From positions 1 through 64,000 of the forward strand of contig NZ_JAJDWC010000119.1 in NCBI RefSeq assembly GCF_022825805.1: 64,000 nucleotides of DNA. Direction: 5' to 3'. The notes under the pieces are model-generated. The model made no database searches. It saw only the letters and a list, made by a program, of their open reading frames with translations, and was not told where the DNA came from. This DNA is from Phaeobacter sp. GTDB taxonomy: Bacteria; Pseudomonadota; Alphaproteobacteria; Rhodobacterales; Rhodobacteraceae. Made by a program: the position numbers and the translations under genes. This document shows positions 1 through 10,463 of this stretch, one piece after another. Each line of letters begins with the position of its first letter. Position 1 is the stretch's first letter.

Positions 1-1
1 C

Positions 2-139
2 GAGCGGTTCTTTGGCAGGCTGAAAGCCTCGTTCCGTCGCATCGCAACCCGATACGAAAAGACGTCACGCAATTTCCTGTCGATGATCAAACTGGCATCC
101 GTCAGACTGTGGATCGAGTTTTATGAGTCGGCTGCCTAG
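2..139 (+). mobile_element. IS5-family transposase, C-terminal fragment (5' part outside window)
   Basis: Frame 2 reads ERFFGRLKASFRRIATRYEKTSRNFLSMIKLASVRLWIEFYESAA*, typical C-terminus of IS5-type DDE transposases. Confidence 0.8.
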
Positions 140-513
140 CCAACCGCCTGTCCCGCTGGCAAAATCCAGGCAAAGATAGGGACAAACACCGAGACAATGA
201 CAGGCGCACACCTCGAGGCAATTCACGCGCCAAACACAGATCGATCACAGGTCATAAACGGGCCAAAAACGGGCCAACGACCCTGGCAAAACCTACAGCA
301 CCAGAGTGCGTCGAACCCGGCCACAAACCGTGGCACCACCTGTGGCCAAATCATGCCGATGGGGTCAATGCGCCGCCCTCTCTGTTCCAAGGGCGTCAAC
401 AATAGCGAAGATTTGATACAACTTTTTTCAATTCGCCCGGCATGGCGCAACCGACCGTCCCTGCAAACACTCGCGATCGCGCCGAATCGATGCGACTCAC
501 CCGGTTTGGGATC

Positions 514-1959
514 TCAGCTCTGCTGCAGTTCGGCGGCGACTTGGGCGCGAAACTGTTGGTAGGCGTTTTCATAGGCCGCCACCTGCGCGGGATCAGGCAG
601 CACGGTCTGGCCAATTTCAGGACCCGTCAGGACCGCATCAACCGGCTCCCCCGTATGCGCCAAACGCGCCAACCGGGCAGCCCCGGCGGCGGCGCCGAAT
701 TCACCATGCAGTGGCAGCTGAAGCGGTTGGTTGAGGACCGTTGCCAGCAGCTGCACCCAATAGGGCGACGCACTGCCACCGCCGATGGCCAGACAGTGAT
801 CAATCGTGGCGCCCGTGGCGCGCAGCGCCTGCAGACAGTCGCGCAGACCAAAGCTGACCCCCGTCATCACCGCTGCTGTCAGATCCTGCAGATCACTGGC
901 TGTGGCAAGCCCGGAAAATCCGCCCCGCAACTGGGCAGAGTTATGCGGTGTCCGCTCACCCGACAGATAGGGCAGAAACCGCACCTCAGAGGGCGGGCGC
1001 AGCCCATCGGAGAAAGGCGCGGTCATTGCCGCCGGGCTCTGCCCGCTGATCCGGCTGAGCCAGTTCATACAATCCGTGGCCGACAGCATCACACCCATCT
1101 GATACCAGCGCTGCGGCAGGGCATGACAAAAGGTATGAACAGCCGTTTCCGGGTCGGGATGAAACCCGTCACGCGCCGCCAGCACCACACCCGAGGTGCC
1201 AAGCGACACAAACCCCTGCCCCGGCGCCATCACCCCGGTGCCACAGGCCGCCGCCGCATTGTCACCCGCACCCGCCGCCACAACCACCTGCGGCTGCAGC
1301 CCCCAACGCTGTGCAAGATCGGGGCGCAGAGTGCCAACGGCCTCGCGGCCTTCGGCCAGATCGGGCATCTGATCGCGCCGCATGTGTCCCGCCTCCAGCA
1401 GGCGGTCCGACCAGGCCCGCGCGCCCACGTCCAGCCAAGAGGTGCCGGCACTGTCCGACAGATCAGCCACATGGCGCCCGGTCAGATGCAGATTGAGAAA
1501 GCCCGCAGGCAGCAGCACTTTGGCGACCTGATCAAAAATCTTTGGCTCATGGCGCTGCACCCAGCGCAGTTTGGGGGCTGTGAAGCCGGGAAAAACGATA
1601 TTGCCGCTCAGCTCTCGCACGGCTGGCATGGCATCCAGTTCTGCCGCCTCACTGGCAGAGCGGGTGTCATTCCACAGGATACAGGGGCGCAACACCTGAT
1701 CCGCCGCGTCAAGCAACACAGCCCCATGCATATGGCCCGCAACAGCGATACCGCGGATATCGGCAAAGCCCGGGCTGTCGCGCAGCTGCGCCATCGCCTG
1801 GTCCAGCGCGACGATCCAATCGGCCGGGTCCTGCTCGGACCAGCCGGGATGGGGGTGCTGCGCAGAATACTGCGCCTCTGCCACCGCAACGGGCGCGCCG
1901 ACGGGCGAGGTCAGCAGCGCCCGCAGCCCCGATGTGCCAAGATCAATGCCTAGATACAT
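514..1959 (-). CDS. xylB: Xylulokinase (FGGY family)
   Basis: N-term MYLGIDLGTSGLRALL; FGGY kinase motifs; adjacent to xylA. Confidence 0.93.
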   Translation of the reverse strand: MYLGIDLGTSGLRALLTSPVGAPVAVAEAQYSAQHPHPGWSEQDPADWIVALDQAMAQLRDSPGFADIRGIAVAGHMHGAVLLDAADQVLRPCILWNDTRSASEAAELDAMPAVRELSGNIVFPGFTAPKLRWVQRHEPKIFDQVAKVLLPAGFLNLHLTGRHVADLSDSAGTSWLDVGARAWSDRLLEAGHMRRDQMPDLAEGREAVGTLRPDLAQRWGLQPQVVVAAGAGDNAAAACGTGVMAPGQGFVSLGTSGVVLAARDGFHPDPETAVHTFCHALPQRWYQMGVMLSATDCMNWLSRISGQSPAAMTAPFSDGLRPPSEVRFLPYLSGERTPHNSAQLRGGFSGLATASDLQDLTAAVMTGVSFGLRDCLQALRATGATIDHCLAIGGGSASPYWVQLLATVLNQPLQLPLHGEFGAAAGAARLARLAHTGEPVDAVLTGPEIGQTVLPDPAQVAAYENAYQQFRAQVAAELQQS

Positions 1960-2000
1960 GTCTGTCCCCTCTCCCGATTGTGACGCTCTGGTCTGTCGCT

Positions 2001-3305
2001 TCAGACGAAGCGGTTGACCAGCGCCTCCAGTTGTTCCTGCGCGCCAGACACCGGCTGTGGATCAAGCGCCTTTGCCTCCGCCTGATCAGCGATGGCGTCC
2101 AGCGTTGCGCCCTCGGCCAGATAGCCCTGCGCCTCGGCGCTGTTCCAACCGGCGTAACGGTCACGGCGGCGCGCCTCCAGCCGGTCACTGTCCAGCAGGG
2201 CGGCAGCGGCACGCAGACCGCGGGCGCAGACATCCATGGCCCCCACATGGGCTACAATCAAATCCTCGGGATCCAGTGACTGGCGGCGCAGCTTGGCGTC
2301 AAAATTGGTACCGCCCGAGCCAAAGCCCCCACCGCGCAGGATTTCATAATAGGCCAGCGCCACCTCTGGGACATTGTTTGGGAATTGATCTGTGTCCCAG
2401 CCGGATTGATAGTCGTTGCGGTTCATATCGATGGACCCGAAGATCCCCAGCGCATTGGCCATGGCGATTTCATGTTCGAAACTGTGACCTGCCAGAATGG
2501 CATGGCCCTGTTCGATATTGACCTTCACCTCATCCTCGAGGCCGAACCGTTTGAGGAAGCCATAGACCGTGGCGACGTCATAGTCATATTGATGTTTGGT
2601 CGGCTCCTGCGGTTTGGGTTCGATCAGGATCGCGCCTTGAAAGCCGATCTTGTGTTTGTAGTCAACAACCATAGACAGGAAACGCCCCATCTGCTCCAGC
2701 TCGCGGGACAGATCGGTGTTGAGCAGCGTTTCATAGCCCTCGCGCCCGCCCCAGAGCACATAGTTTTCACCGCCCAGACGATGGGTCAGATCCATGCAGG
2801 CCCGCACGGTGGAGGCGCAATAGGCAAACACATCTGGGTCAGGGTTGGTGCTGGCGCCAGCCATGTAGCGGCGGCTGGAGAACATGTTCGCCGTGCCCCA
2901 CAAGAGCTTGGGCCCGCCATCTGCCATCTTCTGTTCCAGCAGATCGCCGATGTCGTTCAGACGGGCGTGGCTTTCGGCGAGGCTTGCGCCTTCGGGGCGG
3001 ATGTCATGGTCGTGAAAACAGTAATATGGCACGCCGAGGATGCGGAACATGTCAAAGGCGGCGTTTGCTTTGGCGCGGGCCAGATCCATTGTGTCGGCGG
3101 GAAACCACGGGCGATCAAAGGTCTGCCCACCAAAGGGATCGTTCCCCTCCCACACGAAGTTGTGCCAGTAGCAGACAGCAAACCGCAGGTGATCCTCCAT
3201 CCGTTTGCCCAGGACGATTTCATTGGGGTTGTAGTGACGAAACGCCAACCCCTCGCTGTCGGGGTCATAGGAAATCGGTGCGATGTGGTCGAAATAGCCA
3301 GCCAT
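2001..3305 (-). CDS. xylA: Xylose isomerase
   Basis: [27 protein letters not shown]..., [14 protein letters not shown], full-length 434 aa. Confidence 0.96.
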   Translation of the reverse strand: MAGYFDHIAPISYDPDSEGLAFRHYNPNEIVLGKRMEDHLRFAVCYWHNFVWEGNDPFGGQTFDRPWFPADTMDLARAKANAAFDMFRILGVPYYCFHDHDIRPEGASLAESHARLNDIGDLLEQKMADGGPKLLWGTANMFSSRRYMAGASTNPDPDVFAYCASTVRACMDLTHRLGGENYVLWGGREGYETLLNTDLSRELEQMGRFLSMVVDYKHKIGFQGAILIEPKPQEPTKHQYDYDVATVYGFLKRFGLEDEVKVNIEQGHAILAGHSFEHEIAMANALGIFGSIDMNRNDYQSGWDTDQFPNNVPEVALAYYEILRGGGFGSGGTNFDAKLRRQSLDPEDLIVAHVGAMDVCARGLRAAAALLDSDRLEARRRDRYAGWNSAEAQGYLAEGATLDAIADQAEAKALDPQPVSGAQEQLEALVNRFV

Positions 3306-3307
3306 GA

Positions 3308-4399
3308 TCAGGTGTCTCCATCAGGCCCATCCGCGGGGAGCGGGGGCAGGTTGTGTTTGAAATGAACCGCCGGGGTGATCACGCCGGAGGCCGGGTCAAA
3401 AGGTTGGGCGTCGCTGAGCCGCGTCAGGGCGCGCAGCGCCTGATCCAATTCACGGCCGGGATTTTGGTCTATCACTGCATCGATGAGCCCGCTTTGCAGA
3501 GCCCCGCGGGAGGGCGCGCACAGCTCGTGGCTGATCACCACCATCCGGGGGGGTGATGCATTGTCTGATCCTTGGGCGGGCGTTGCAGCGCGGTGGTGCT
3601 GATCAAGCGCCGCGATCAGCCCCGGCACCCCGGCGCCCAGGTTGTAGATGCCGGTGATCCCAGGATGGCGCTGCAACGCGGTGGCGAGCATCTGCTGCAA
3701 ACGGTCTGCGTCATCCGCGGTTTCCAGTGGCTCCAAGATCTCCAGCGTAGGGCCTGCGACCTCGTGCAGCCCGGCGCATCGGTCCGCGTGATCGCGGGCC
3801 TGAGCGCTGCCCATGACCGGCAGGATCAACCCACCCGCGCGACCCCGATGGGCCAAGAGCATCAAATCCCCAGCGGTGCGCCCGGCGGTGCGATTGTCGA
3901 TCCCGACATAGGCCGACCGTGCGGCTGCGCCCGTATCTGCCACCAAGGTGATCACGGGGACAGCCGCTGCACGGGCGCGCATCAGAGCGGCAGTGACATC
4001 CGGGTGATCCAGCGCCACCACGCAAAGCCCATCGACCCCGTCTACAACGCAGGTGTCGATGGCCTGGGCCAAAGCCGGCGCATCAAAGGCGGGCAGCAGC
4101 CGCAGCGTGATGTCCTGGCGCAGCTGTCGGTGCTGCGGCACCCGAGCGGCCAATTGTGCGGCCAAAGCAGCAAAGAACCCACCGCGCGCCTCTGGCAGCA
4201 AAAAATCAAAACGATAGCGCCGCTTGCGCGACAGATTGGCGGCGGTGATGTCGCGGTGATAGCCAAGCTGCGCGATCGCGGCCTGCACCCGATCTGACGA
4301 CTTCTTGGCCACGCCACCGCGGTTGTTCAGCACGCGGTCTGCGGTGGCATAGCTCACCCCTGCCGCGGCGGCGACATCATGGAGCGTGGGTTTGCGCAT
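3308..4399 (-). CDS. LacI-family transcriptional regulator, likely of xylose genes
   Basis: [37 protein letters not shown] at N-terminus, periplasmic-binding-like C-terminal domain; start set at internal Met. Confidence 0.9.
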   Translation of the reverse strand: MRKPTLHDVAAAAGVSYATADRVLNNRGGVAKKSSDRVQAAIAQLGYHRDITAANLSRKRRYRFDFLLPEARGGFFAALAAQLAARVPQHRQLRQDITLRLLPAFDAPALAQAIDTCVVDGVDGLCVVALDHPDVTAALMRARAAAVPVITLVADTGAAARSAYVGIDNRTAGRTAGDLMLLAHRGRAGGLILPVMGSAQARDHADRCAGLHEVAGPTLEILEPLETADDADRLQQMLATALQRHPGITGIYNLGAGVPGLIAALDQHHRAATPAQGSDNASPPRMVVISHELCAPSRGALQSGLIDAVIDQNPGRELDQALRALTRLSDAQPFDPASGVITPAVHFKHNLPPLPADGPDGDT

Positions 4400-4622
4400 C
4401 GGCTGGACCTCCTGTTGTGGCCGTCTTTTTCTGATCGCCCTTTTGTCATCATCAATGGTTGTCATCACCGATGGTGGCGGGCCCCTTTTTTCGCAGAGCA
4501 GCAGCACCGGTTTGCGCCAGCCCCAACGCGCTTGCGCCTATTGCGGGACCGTGGGCTTACGAATGCGACATACGGATCAGCACGCGTATGACACCCTGCC
4601 CCGACAGGCATAGCCCGTTTTT

Positions 4623-4638
4623 TGATAGACGTCTATCA
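4623..4638. promoter_or_regulatory. 16-bp perfect palindrome TGATAGACGTCTATCA
   Basis: Read directly; lies in the intergenic region upstream of the LacI-family gene. Confidence 0.4.
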
Positions 4639-4660
4639 TTTTGATGTGTACGTCATACGC

Positions 4661-4708
4661 CTGCCCGTTTCGCTGCCCGTCCCGCTGGCTGTCTCGCTGC
4701 CTGTCTCA
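4661..4708. repeat. Degenerate 12-bp tandem repeat, about 4 units (CTGCCCGTTTCG/CTGCCCGTCCCG/CTGGCTGTCTCG/CTGCCTGTCTCA)
   Basis: Read directly. Confidence 0.7.
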
Positions 4709-5005
4709 CTGTGCTGGACCAACGATGCTGGTTACGCTGCTGACGACGCTGCTAACCACGCCACCCGGTGCCAAATCAGCGTCGGAACAACCGTAAAAAA
4801 TCCCCTGAATCGGTACCCCAAGTCCGGATCCGACTGCCAAGAGCAGCGCTAGAGTATTGATTTGTCACGGTTCTATTTGGGCCAAAATTTTGGTTCCATT
4901 TTCCACCGTAAAACAATGCAACCTGTGATTGCTTAAATCGGCCACCAAACTACTTCGCGACTGTAAGCTTGCGTTTACATTGATTTCTTAAATTGGAGAG
5001 CCCAG

Positions 5006-5512
5006 ATGGCAGATACCGACATCACACTTCGCATCGTTGGCAATTACTACGTCCAGTCCGGCATTCCCTTCGCCGAAGGAATGACCGTTGAACAGGTGAT
5101 GCAATACGCATCAATGAATCCCAGTTCCAATTCCGGGTCTGCGAGTCGCTTTTTCTATGAAACCGGTCAGCTGACCGTCGGCGCTGATCACGGCAAACCC
5201 AGCATCACAGCCATCGGCGTCAAATACGACCATCCGGTGACCAGCGTGACCTCCGGCATCACGCGCGAGGCTGGGGAATATTACATCAAAGAAGATCTGA
5301 CGCCTGATCCGTATTTCACCGTGTTCCAGTATTACGTCTTCACGGCGGATCCGCAGAAAGGGGGCACCTTTGTGCCACAGGAAACCCGCATCGAGACCTT
5401 CAACGAGGCCGTGGTCCCGGCGGGTGGCTATGTTGTGTGGCGTCTGGTCAAGATCCTCGGCAAGCCGAACCCCTTCCCGACCACCAAAGGCTACAAGATG
5501 ATGACATCCTGA
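5006..5512 (+). CDS. Hypothetical protein, 168 aa
   Basis: ORF with GGAGAG ribosome-binding site just upstream and an AT-rich promoter region; no family recognised. Confidence 0.75.
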   Translation: MADTDITLRIVGNYYVQSGIPFAEGMTVEQVMQYASMNPSSNSGSASRFFYETGQLTVGADHGKPSITAIGVKYDHPVTSVTSGITREAGEYYIKEDLTPDPYFTVFQYYVFTADPQKGGTFVPQETRIETFNEAVVPAGGYVVWRLVKILGKPNPFPTTKGYKMMTS

Positions 5513-5641
5513 GCCAACTGGCTGGGGCACTCTGTGCCCTGGCCTTTTCGTGACCTTGTGTTTCGCCGTGCGCAGAAACGATGAACGACACAAACGCACA
5601 TAGGCTGCTGGCCAACTGATAAAACCAAAACTTGGGGGTTA

Positions 5642-5731
5642 TGGCGGAGAGACAGGGATTCGAACCCTGGAGACGGTTTCCCGCCTACACACTTTCCAGG
5701 CGTGCGCCTTCGACCACTCGGCCACCTCTCC
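5642..5731 (-). tRNA. tRNA-Ser(GGA)
   Basis: Reverse complement starts GGAGAGGTGGCCGAG, anticodon loop CTGGAAA, long variable arm, GTTCGAATC T-loop, encoded CCA. Confidence 0.95.
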
Positions 5732-5812
5732 GTTGGGCGGACTTTTGACGGATCACGGGGGGGAATGCAAGAGCGAAAACTGGAAAAAATTCACTTTCCT
5801 GCAAAGAAGTTG

Positions 5813-6535
5813 TCAGCCCGCGAGATGGACATAGACGCGGCGGTTCTGTTTGCCCTTTTTCTCAACCTTTCCAAGGCGGATAGCACCAATTTCGCCGGTC
5901 TTGCGCACATGCGTGCCACCGCAGGGCTGCAGGTCGATCTGCGCCGTCTCATCGCCGATACGCACCAGCCGAACCTTGCCGCTGCCACGGGGTGGCGACA
6001 CGGACATGGTTTTCACCAAATCGGGTTGAGCATCCAGCTCAGCATCGGTGATCCAGCGGTCCGTCACCTCCAGATCCTGAGCGATCAGATCATTCAACGC
6101 CTGCTCCAGTGCGGCTTTGTCTTCGGGCGCTTCGGGCATGTTGAAATCAAGACGGCCTTTTTCAGCGCCAATCGCCCCGCCGGAGACGGGCAGCGGCAGA
6201 ACCACGGACAATAGATGCAAAGCCGTGTGGATCCGCATATGGCCAAAACGGCGATCCCAGTCGAGCGTTTGAACCACCTCGGTGCCGACGGGCGGCAGCG
6301 GTTGGTCGGGCTCTGCCAGAAGGACAATCGCACCTGCCTCGCCCTTCACGGTGTTGATGATGGTCAGCGGTGGCTGGCCTTCTGCTGTCAGCTGCCCGGT
6401 GTCACCGGGTTGGCCGCCGCCGGTTGCGTAGAAGATCGACCGGTCCAGAACCACACCGCCCTCTTGGGTATGAGCGATGACTGTGGCGGTCGCCTCGCTC
6501 AGATATGCGTCTTGCAAAAACAGCTGCTCAGTCAT
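5813..6535 (-). CDS. Alanyl-tRNA editing protein (AlaX-like, AlaRS trans-editing)
   Basis: MTEQLFLQDAYLSEATATV..., FYATGGGQPGDTG, CGGTHV motif. Confidence 0.9.
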   Translation of the reverse strand: MTEQLFLQDAYLSEATATVIAHTQEGGVVLDRSIFYATGGGQPGDTGQLTAEGQPPLTIINTVKGEAGAIVLLAEPDQPLPPVGTEVVQTLDWDRRFGHMRIHTALHLLSVVLPLPVSGGAIGAEKGRLDFNMPEAPEDKAALEQALNDLIAQDLEVTDRWITDAELDAQPDLVKTMSVSPPRGSGKVRLVRIGDETAQIDLQPCGGTHVRKTGEIGAIRLGKVEKKGKQNRRVYVHLAG

Positions 6536-9350
6536 CGCCGTCATCTCCTGCATCTTTGTTGCTGGCGTCGTCTGTGTCGTCCGAACTCAGATCCTGCAGA
6601 TCCGGTTTCAGATCCGGTTTCGAGGGGCGCGCCTTTTTGCCGGTCTGTTTGCCGGCCTCTTTGGTCGTCTCTTTGGTGTCGCCAGAGGTGTCCCCCGAAG
6701 CCCCTTGGGAAGTGGGGGTGACATCCTTGGAGGTTTTGGCGTCTGCGCCACTGGTTGCTGGCACCAGGCTCTCTGCGTTGCGGATCCAAATGTCTCGCTG
6801 CGCAAAGGGGATTTCAAAGCCCTCTTCTTCAAATCGGCGCGCGATCTCGTAGTTCATGTCCGATTTCACCGACAGCACCCAGTTCACATCGCGCAGGATG
6901 GCCCGGATTTCAAAATCCAGACTGTCTGCGCCAAACCCCTGGAACACCACAGAGGGCGGCGGGTTCATCAACACCATCGGATGGGCGCGCGCGATCTCGG
7001 TCAGCACGGCCTCTACCCGGCGGGGATCGGTGCCATAGGCAACGCCCACCGGCACGATCACCCGCCCGACGGTGTTGCCGCGGGTGTAGTTGGTGACGGT
7101 TCCGGTGATCAGATCGGAGTTCGGCACAATCACATCGGTGCGGTCGAAGGTTTCGATCCGGGTGGAGCGGACCGAGATGTCGCGCACGTAGCCCATCAGG
7201 CCGCCCACCTCGATCCAGTCGCCTTTGGATACGGGCCGTTCCACCAGCAAAATGATACCCGAGACGAAGTTGGACACGATGGTCTGCAGGCCAAAGCCGA
7301 TCCCTACTGACAGCGCCCCGGCCACAATGGCCAGTGACGACAGGTCCAGACCAGCCATGGAGATGGCCACCAGCGCGGCCAGGAATATACCGACATAGCC
7401 CGTGCCGGAAACGATCGCGTTTTGACCACCCAGATCAATGCGCGTCTTCGGCAACAGCGTGCTGCGCAGACTGCCCTGGATCATGCGGGTGATGGTGTAG
7501 CCAATCGCAAAAACAGCCGCAAAGGTCAGGAAGGCTGTGGGCGAAATCTGGGTGTCACCGATCTGGAAACCCTGCAGGAAATTCGCCCAAAGCTCTGTCA
7601 GGTTCGCAACGCGCGCGCCCCAGATCAGCGCAAAGACCGGCAAGGACACCAGCGCCAGCGTAAAGCCGATGAGGGCCGCAAACAGCGTGTCTTCGACGGC
7701 AGGGCCGCGGCCAGAAATCAGACCGTAGAGATCCTCAAAGAAGCGTTGCAGCACAATCAGGGCCGCCAGGAATGCCAGCGAGGTCATGGCCGGGAAAATC
7801 ACCGCCTCGGCCGCGTTGATATAGCCAAAGGCAGCCAGCACGGGTCCGGCAAAGCCAAACAGGTAAATCACGCGACGCAGGATCACGAACAGCTTGCCGG
7901 TGCCAACAGCGATGGCGCCATCTGGTGCGGTTACTGCGGCTTCTGCGGCCTCAGCCTCCGCGCGGCTGCGGCGCTGTTTGCTGCCGATGCGGTGCAGCCG
8001 CAGCAGGATCAGAGCGGCGCCAGCGATCAGCGCAAAACTGTAGACGGCGACGCTGGTCTCCGGAATCGGCTGCAGCAGTTCCAGCGTGGTCAGCACATCC
8101 TGCACCGCCAGAACCACCGCCATCATCAACAGCAGGAACCGCGTTTCCGCCTGATAGCCCTGTGCCATCGGCAACAGGTCAGTTTCGATATCGCTGCGCG
8201 CAAGCCGCTCTCCAAGCCAGAGGAACGACAGGATGAGGAACGCCCAGTAAGGCGACGATTCCAGGATGAGACTGCCGCGCACGCCGACAACGCCTGCGAG
8301 ATCAATCGCAGCCGCGATGCCGATCACACCAAGCAGCGGCAAAGCCACCTGCAAGAGCGAAACCACGAAAGTCCACACACCCGAGCCGCGGGCCGCCACA
8401 CCACCAAGGAAGGTGCCCGCGGCGCGCGCCCATGGGCGGCCAAACACGATCAACAGCACGCCCAGCGTCACCAGCACCAGAATGCCAACCATATCGCCAC
8501 GAATGCGCTGTTCGGTGGCGTCGTTGCGCAACAGCGACAGGGTTTCATTGCCAATCGACTGCAACACGACCGCCATGTCGCGCAGCGCGTCGGGCCAGTA
8601 TTCGGGATTGAGCGGCGATGGTCCCCGGTCCAGCAATTTGGTGGTCAGCCGGTCGCGGACGATTTCATCAACCTCGTTGATCAACCCGTCAGCGCGGCTG
8701 AAGGCCTGATCGGCAAGAATGCGCGGCACCTGCAATTCGTTCAACTGCAGTTCCAGAGCCTGGCGCAGCACCGCAATATCGGCGGGTTCGCTGCCCGCAT
8801 CATCCGGCGGCGTGCCGAGGGCTGCAATCTGCCCCTGAAGGGTTTTGATCCGGGCGCCATTTTCCCGGCTCTTGCTTTGGAAGGTCTGGCGGAACTCGGC
8901 CAGATCGAGACGCAGTTGATCAAGCGCGATGGTTGAGGCGCGCCGCGCGTCGATGACCTCCTCCGCGCGGGTCGCGGTTCTGAGCCACCGTACGTAGTAG
9001 GCCCGCTCTTCATCGCTGACGCCAAGCTGCGCCATGATCGTGGCGGCATTTGCTTGCAGGCTCTCTCCGGTTGGGGTTGCTGTGACCGCCTCGCCGGTTG
9101 GTGCGCTGCTTTGCGCCTCAGTCATGCCCGCAGCGGATCCAGCCGTGGTGCTGGTTGCGGCCTCTTGCGCATGGAGGGGCGTGACAAGCCCGCCCCCTAT
9201 TGCACCAGCCAGCCCAACGCCAACCGCCAGACCAAATGCCAGCTTCATGGTGCGAGCAACAGCACGGCCACGCCCCAAGCCAACCCCGTGCCAAATGCGC
9301 GAGGTCAACCCGGTCAGGGCGCGGTGCGCCCGCGACACTGCCGCGATCAT
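6528..9350 (-). CDS. MscS-family mechanosensitive ion channel with large N-terminal multi-TM region (DUF3772-type)
   Basis: MscS core ALSVGIGFGLQTIVSNFVSGIILLVERPVSKGDWIEV; start chosen where ATG overlaps cysK TGA. Confidence 0.9.
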   Translation of the reverse strand: MIAAVSRAHRALTGLTSRIWHGVGLGRGRAVARTMKLAFGLAVGVGLAGAIGGGLVTPLHAQEAATSTTAGSAAGMTEAQSSAPTGEAVTATPTGESLQANAATIMAQLGVSDEERAYYVRWLRTATRAEEVIDARRASTIALDQLRLDLAEFRQTFQSKSRENGARIKTLQGQIAALGTPPDDAGSEPADIAVLRQALELQLNELQVPRILADQAFSRADGLINEVDEIVRDRLTTKLLDRGPSPLNPEYWPDALRDMAVVLQSIGNETLSLLRNDATEQRIRGDMVGILVLVTLGVLLIVFGRPWARAAGTFLGGVAARGSGVWTFVVSLLQVALPLLGVIGIAAAIDLAGVVGVRGSLILESSPYWAFLILSFLWLGERLARSDIETDLLPMAQGYQAETRFLLLMMAVVLAVQDVLTTLELLQPIPETSVAVYSFALIAGAALILLRLHRIGSKQRRSRAEAEAAEAAVTAPDGAIAVGTGKLFVILRRVIYLFGFAGPVLAAFGYINAAEAVIFPAMTSLAFLAALIVLQRFFEDLYGLISGRGPAVEDTLFAALIGFTLALVSLPVFALIWGARVANLTELWANFLQGFQIGDTQISPTAFLTFAAVFAIGYTITRMIQGSLRSTLLPKTRIDLGGQNAIVSGTGYVGIFLAALVAISMAGLDLSSLAIVAGALSVGIGFGLQTIVSNFVSGIILLVERPVSKGDWIEVGGLMGYVRDISVRSTRIETFDRTDVIVPNSDLITGTVTNYTRGNTVGRVIVPVGVAYGTDPRRVEAVLTEIARAHPMVLMNPPPSVVFQGFGADSLDFEIRAILRDVNWVLSVKSDMNYEIARRFEEEGFEIPFAQRDIWIRNAESLVPATSGADAKTSKDVTPTSQGASGDTSGDTKETTKEAGKQTGKKARPSKPDLKPDLQDLSSDDTDDASNKDAGDDGDD

Positions 9351-10381
9351 ACGTCTTCGAACACGCCTGGAATTGAAGCAGGCGTGTGGGTCATCCAATC
9401 CGGCACCGGCAGGTTCTTTTCCCGCAGGAAGTCGGGATTGAACAGCTTGGACTGGTAGCGGGTGCCATAGTCACACAAGATGGTGACGATGGTTTTGCCC
9501 GGCCCCAGTTCCTTAGCGAGGCGCACCGCCCCGGCGATATTGATCGCGGAGGAGCCGCCCAGCACGAGGCCCTCATCATGCAGAAGATCAAAGACATAGG
9601 GCAGCGCGTCCGCATCATTGATCTGATAGCAGTGATCCGGTTTGAACCCTTCCAGGTTCTTGGTGATGCGCACCTGGCCGATACCTTCGGCGATAGAGCC
9701 GCCTTCGGTCGCGATCTCTCCGGTGGTGTAATAGGAATAGAGCGCCGCCCCCATCGGATCGGCAAGACCGATCTTCACACCCTTGGGCTGCAGCGCATCC
9801 GCAACGCCTGCCAATGTGCCGCCAGAGCCGACTGCGCAGATGAAACCATCCACTTTGCCGCCCGTCTGTTCCCAGATCTCGGGGCCCGTGGTTTCGACAT
9901 GGGCCTTGCGGTTGGCCACGTTGTCAAACTGGTTGGCCCAGATCGCACCATTCGGCTCGGTCTTGGCCAGTTCCTTGGCCAGACGTTCCGAGTAGCGCAC
10001 GAAGTTGTTCGGGTTGCGGTAGGGTGCGGCAGGAACCTGCACCAATTGTGCGCCCGCCAACCGAAGCATGTCTTTTTTCTCTTCGGATTGGGTTTCCGGG
10101 ATCACGATCACGGTCTTGAACCCCATGGAGGCCCCAACCAGCGCCAGGCCAATCCCGGTATTGCCAGCGGTGCCTTCGACGATGGTGCCGCCGGGTTTCA
10201 GTTCCCCACGCGCAATCGCATCCTTGATGATGTAGAGCGCGGCCCGGTCCTTAACGGATTGGCCTGGGTTCATGAATTCGGCCTTGCCGAGGATTTCGCA
10301 TCCGGTTTCCTCGCTCACGCGGTTCAGGCGGATCAGAGGCGTTTGGCCAATCGCATCGGCCAGATCATGTGCAATACGCAT
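9347..10381 (-). CDS. cysK: Cysteine synthase (O-acetylserine sulfhydrylase)
   Basis: MRIAHDLADAIGQTPLIRLNRVSEETGCEILGKAEFMNPGQSVKDRAA; PLP Lys motif; GTAGNTGIG. Confidence 0.92.
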   Translation of the reverse strand: MRIAHDLADAIGQTPLIRLNRVSEETGCEILGKAEFMNPGQSVKDRAALYIIKDAIARGELKPGGTIVEGTAGNTGIGLALVGASMGFKTVIVIPETQSEEKKDMLRLAGAQLVQVPAAPYRNPNNFVRYSERLAKELAKTEPNGAIWANQFDNVANRKAHVETTGPEIWEQTGGKVDGFICAVGSGGTLAGVADALQPKGVKIGLADPMGAALYSYYTTGEIATEGGSIAEGIGQVRITKNLEGFKPDHCYQINDADALPYVFDLLHDEGLVLGGSSAINIAGAVRLAKELGPGKTIVTILCDYGTRYQSKLFNPDFLREKNLPVPDWMTHTPASIPGVFEDV

Positions 10382-10463
10382 GGTATCCCTTTCGATCAGT
10401 CCCCAGAGGTGTAGCCAAGGGACGCATGTTTCACAAGCCATCTCCGTGGCTTGCTGTTTTCGG

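Noticed and set aside
442-1953. 503-aa plus-strand ORF opposite xylB
   Set aside because: Antisense shadow of a clear xylulokinase in high-GC DNA; low-complexity Arg/His/Gln-rich translation with no domain
4661-4708. CRISPR-like array
   Set aside because: Units are 12 bp, contiguous, without spacers; no cas genes in the window
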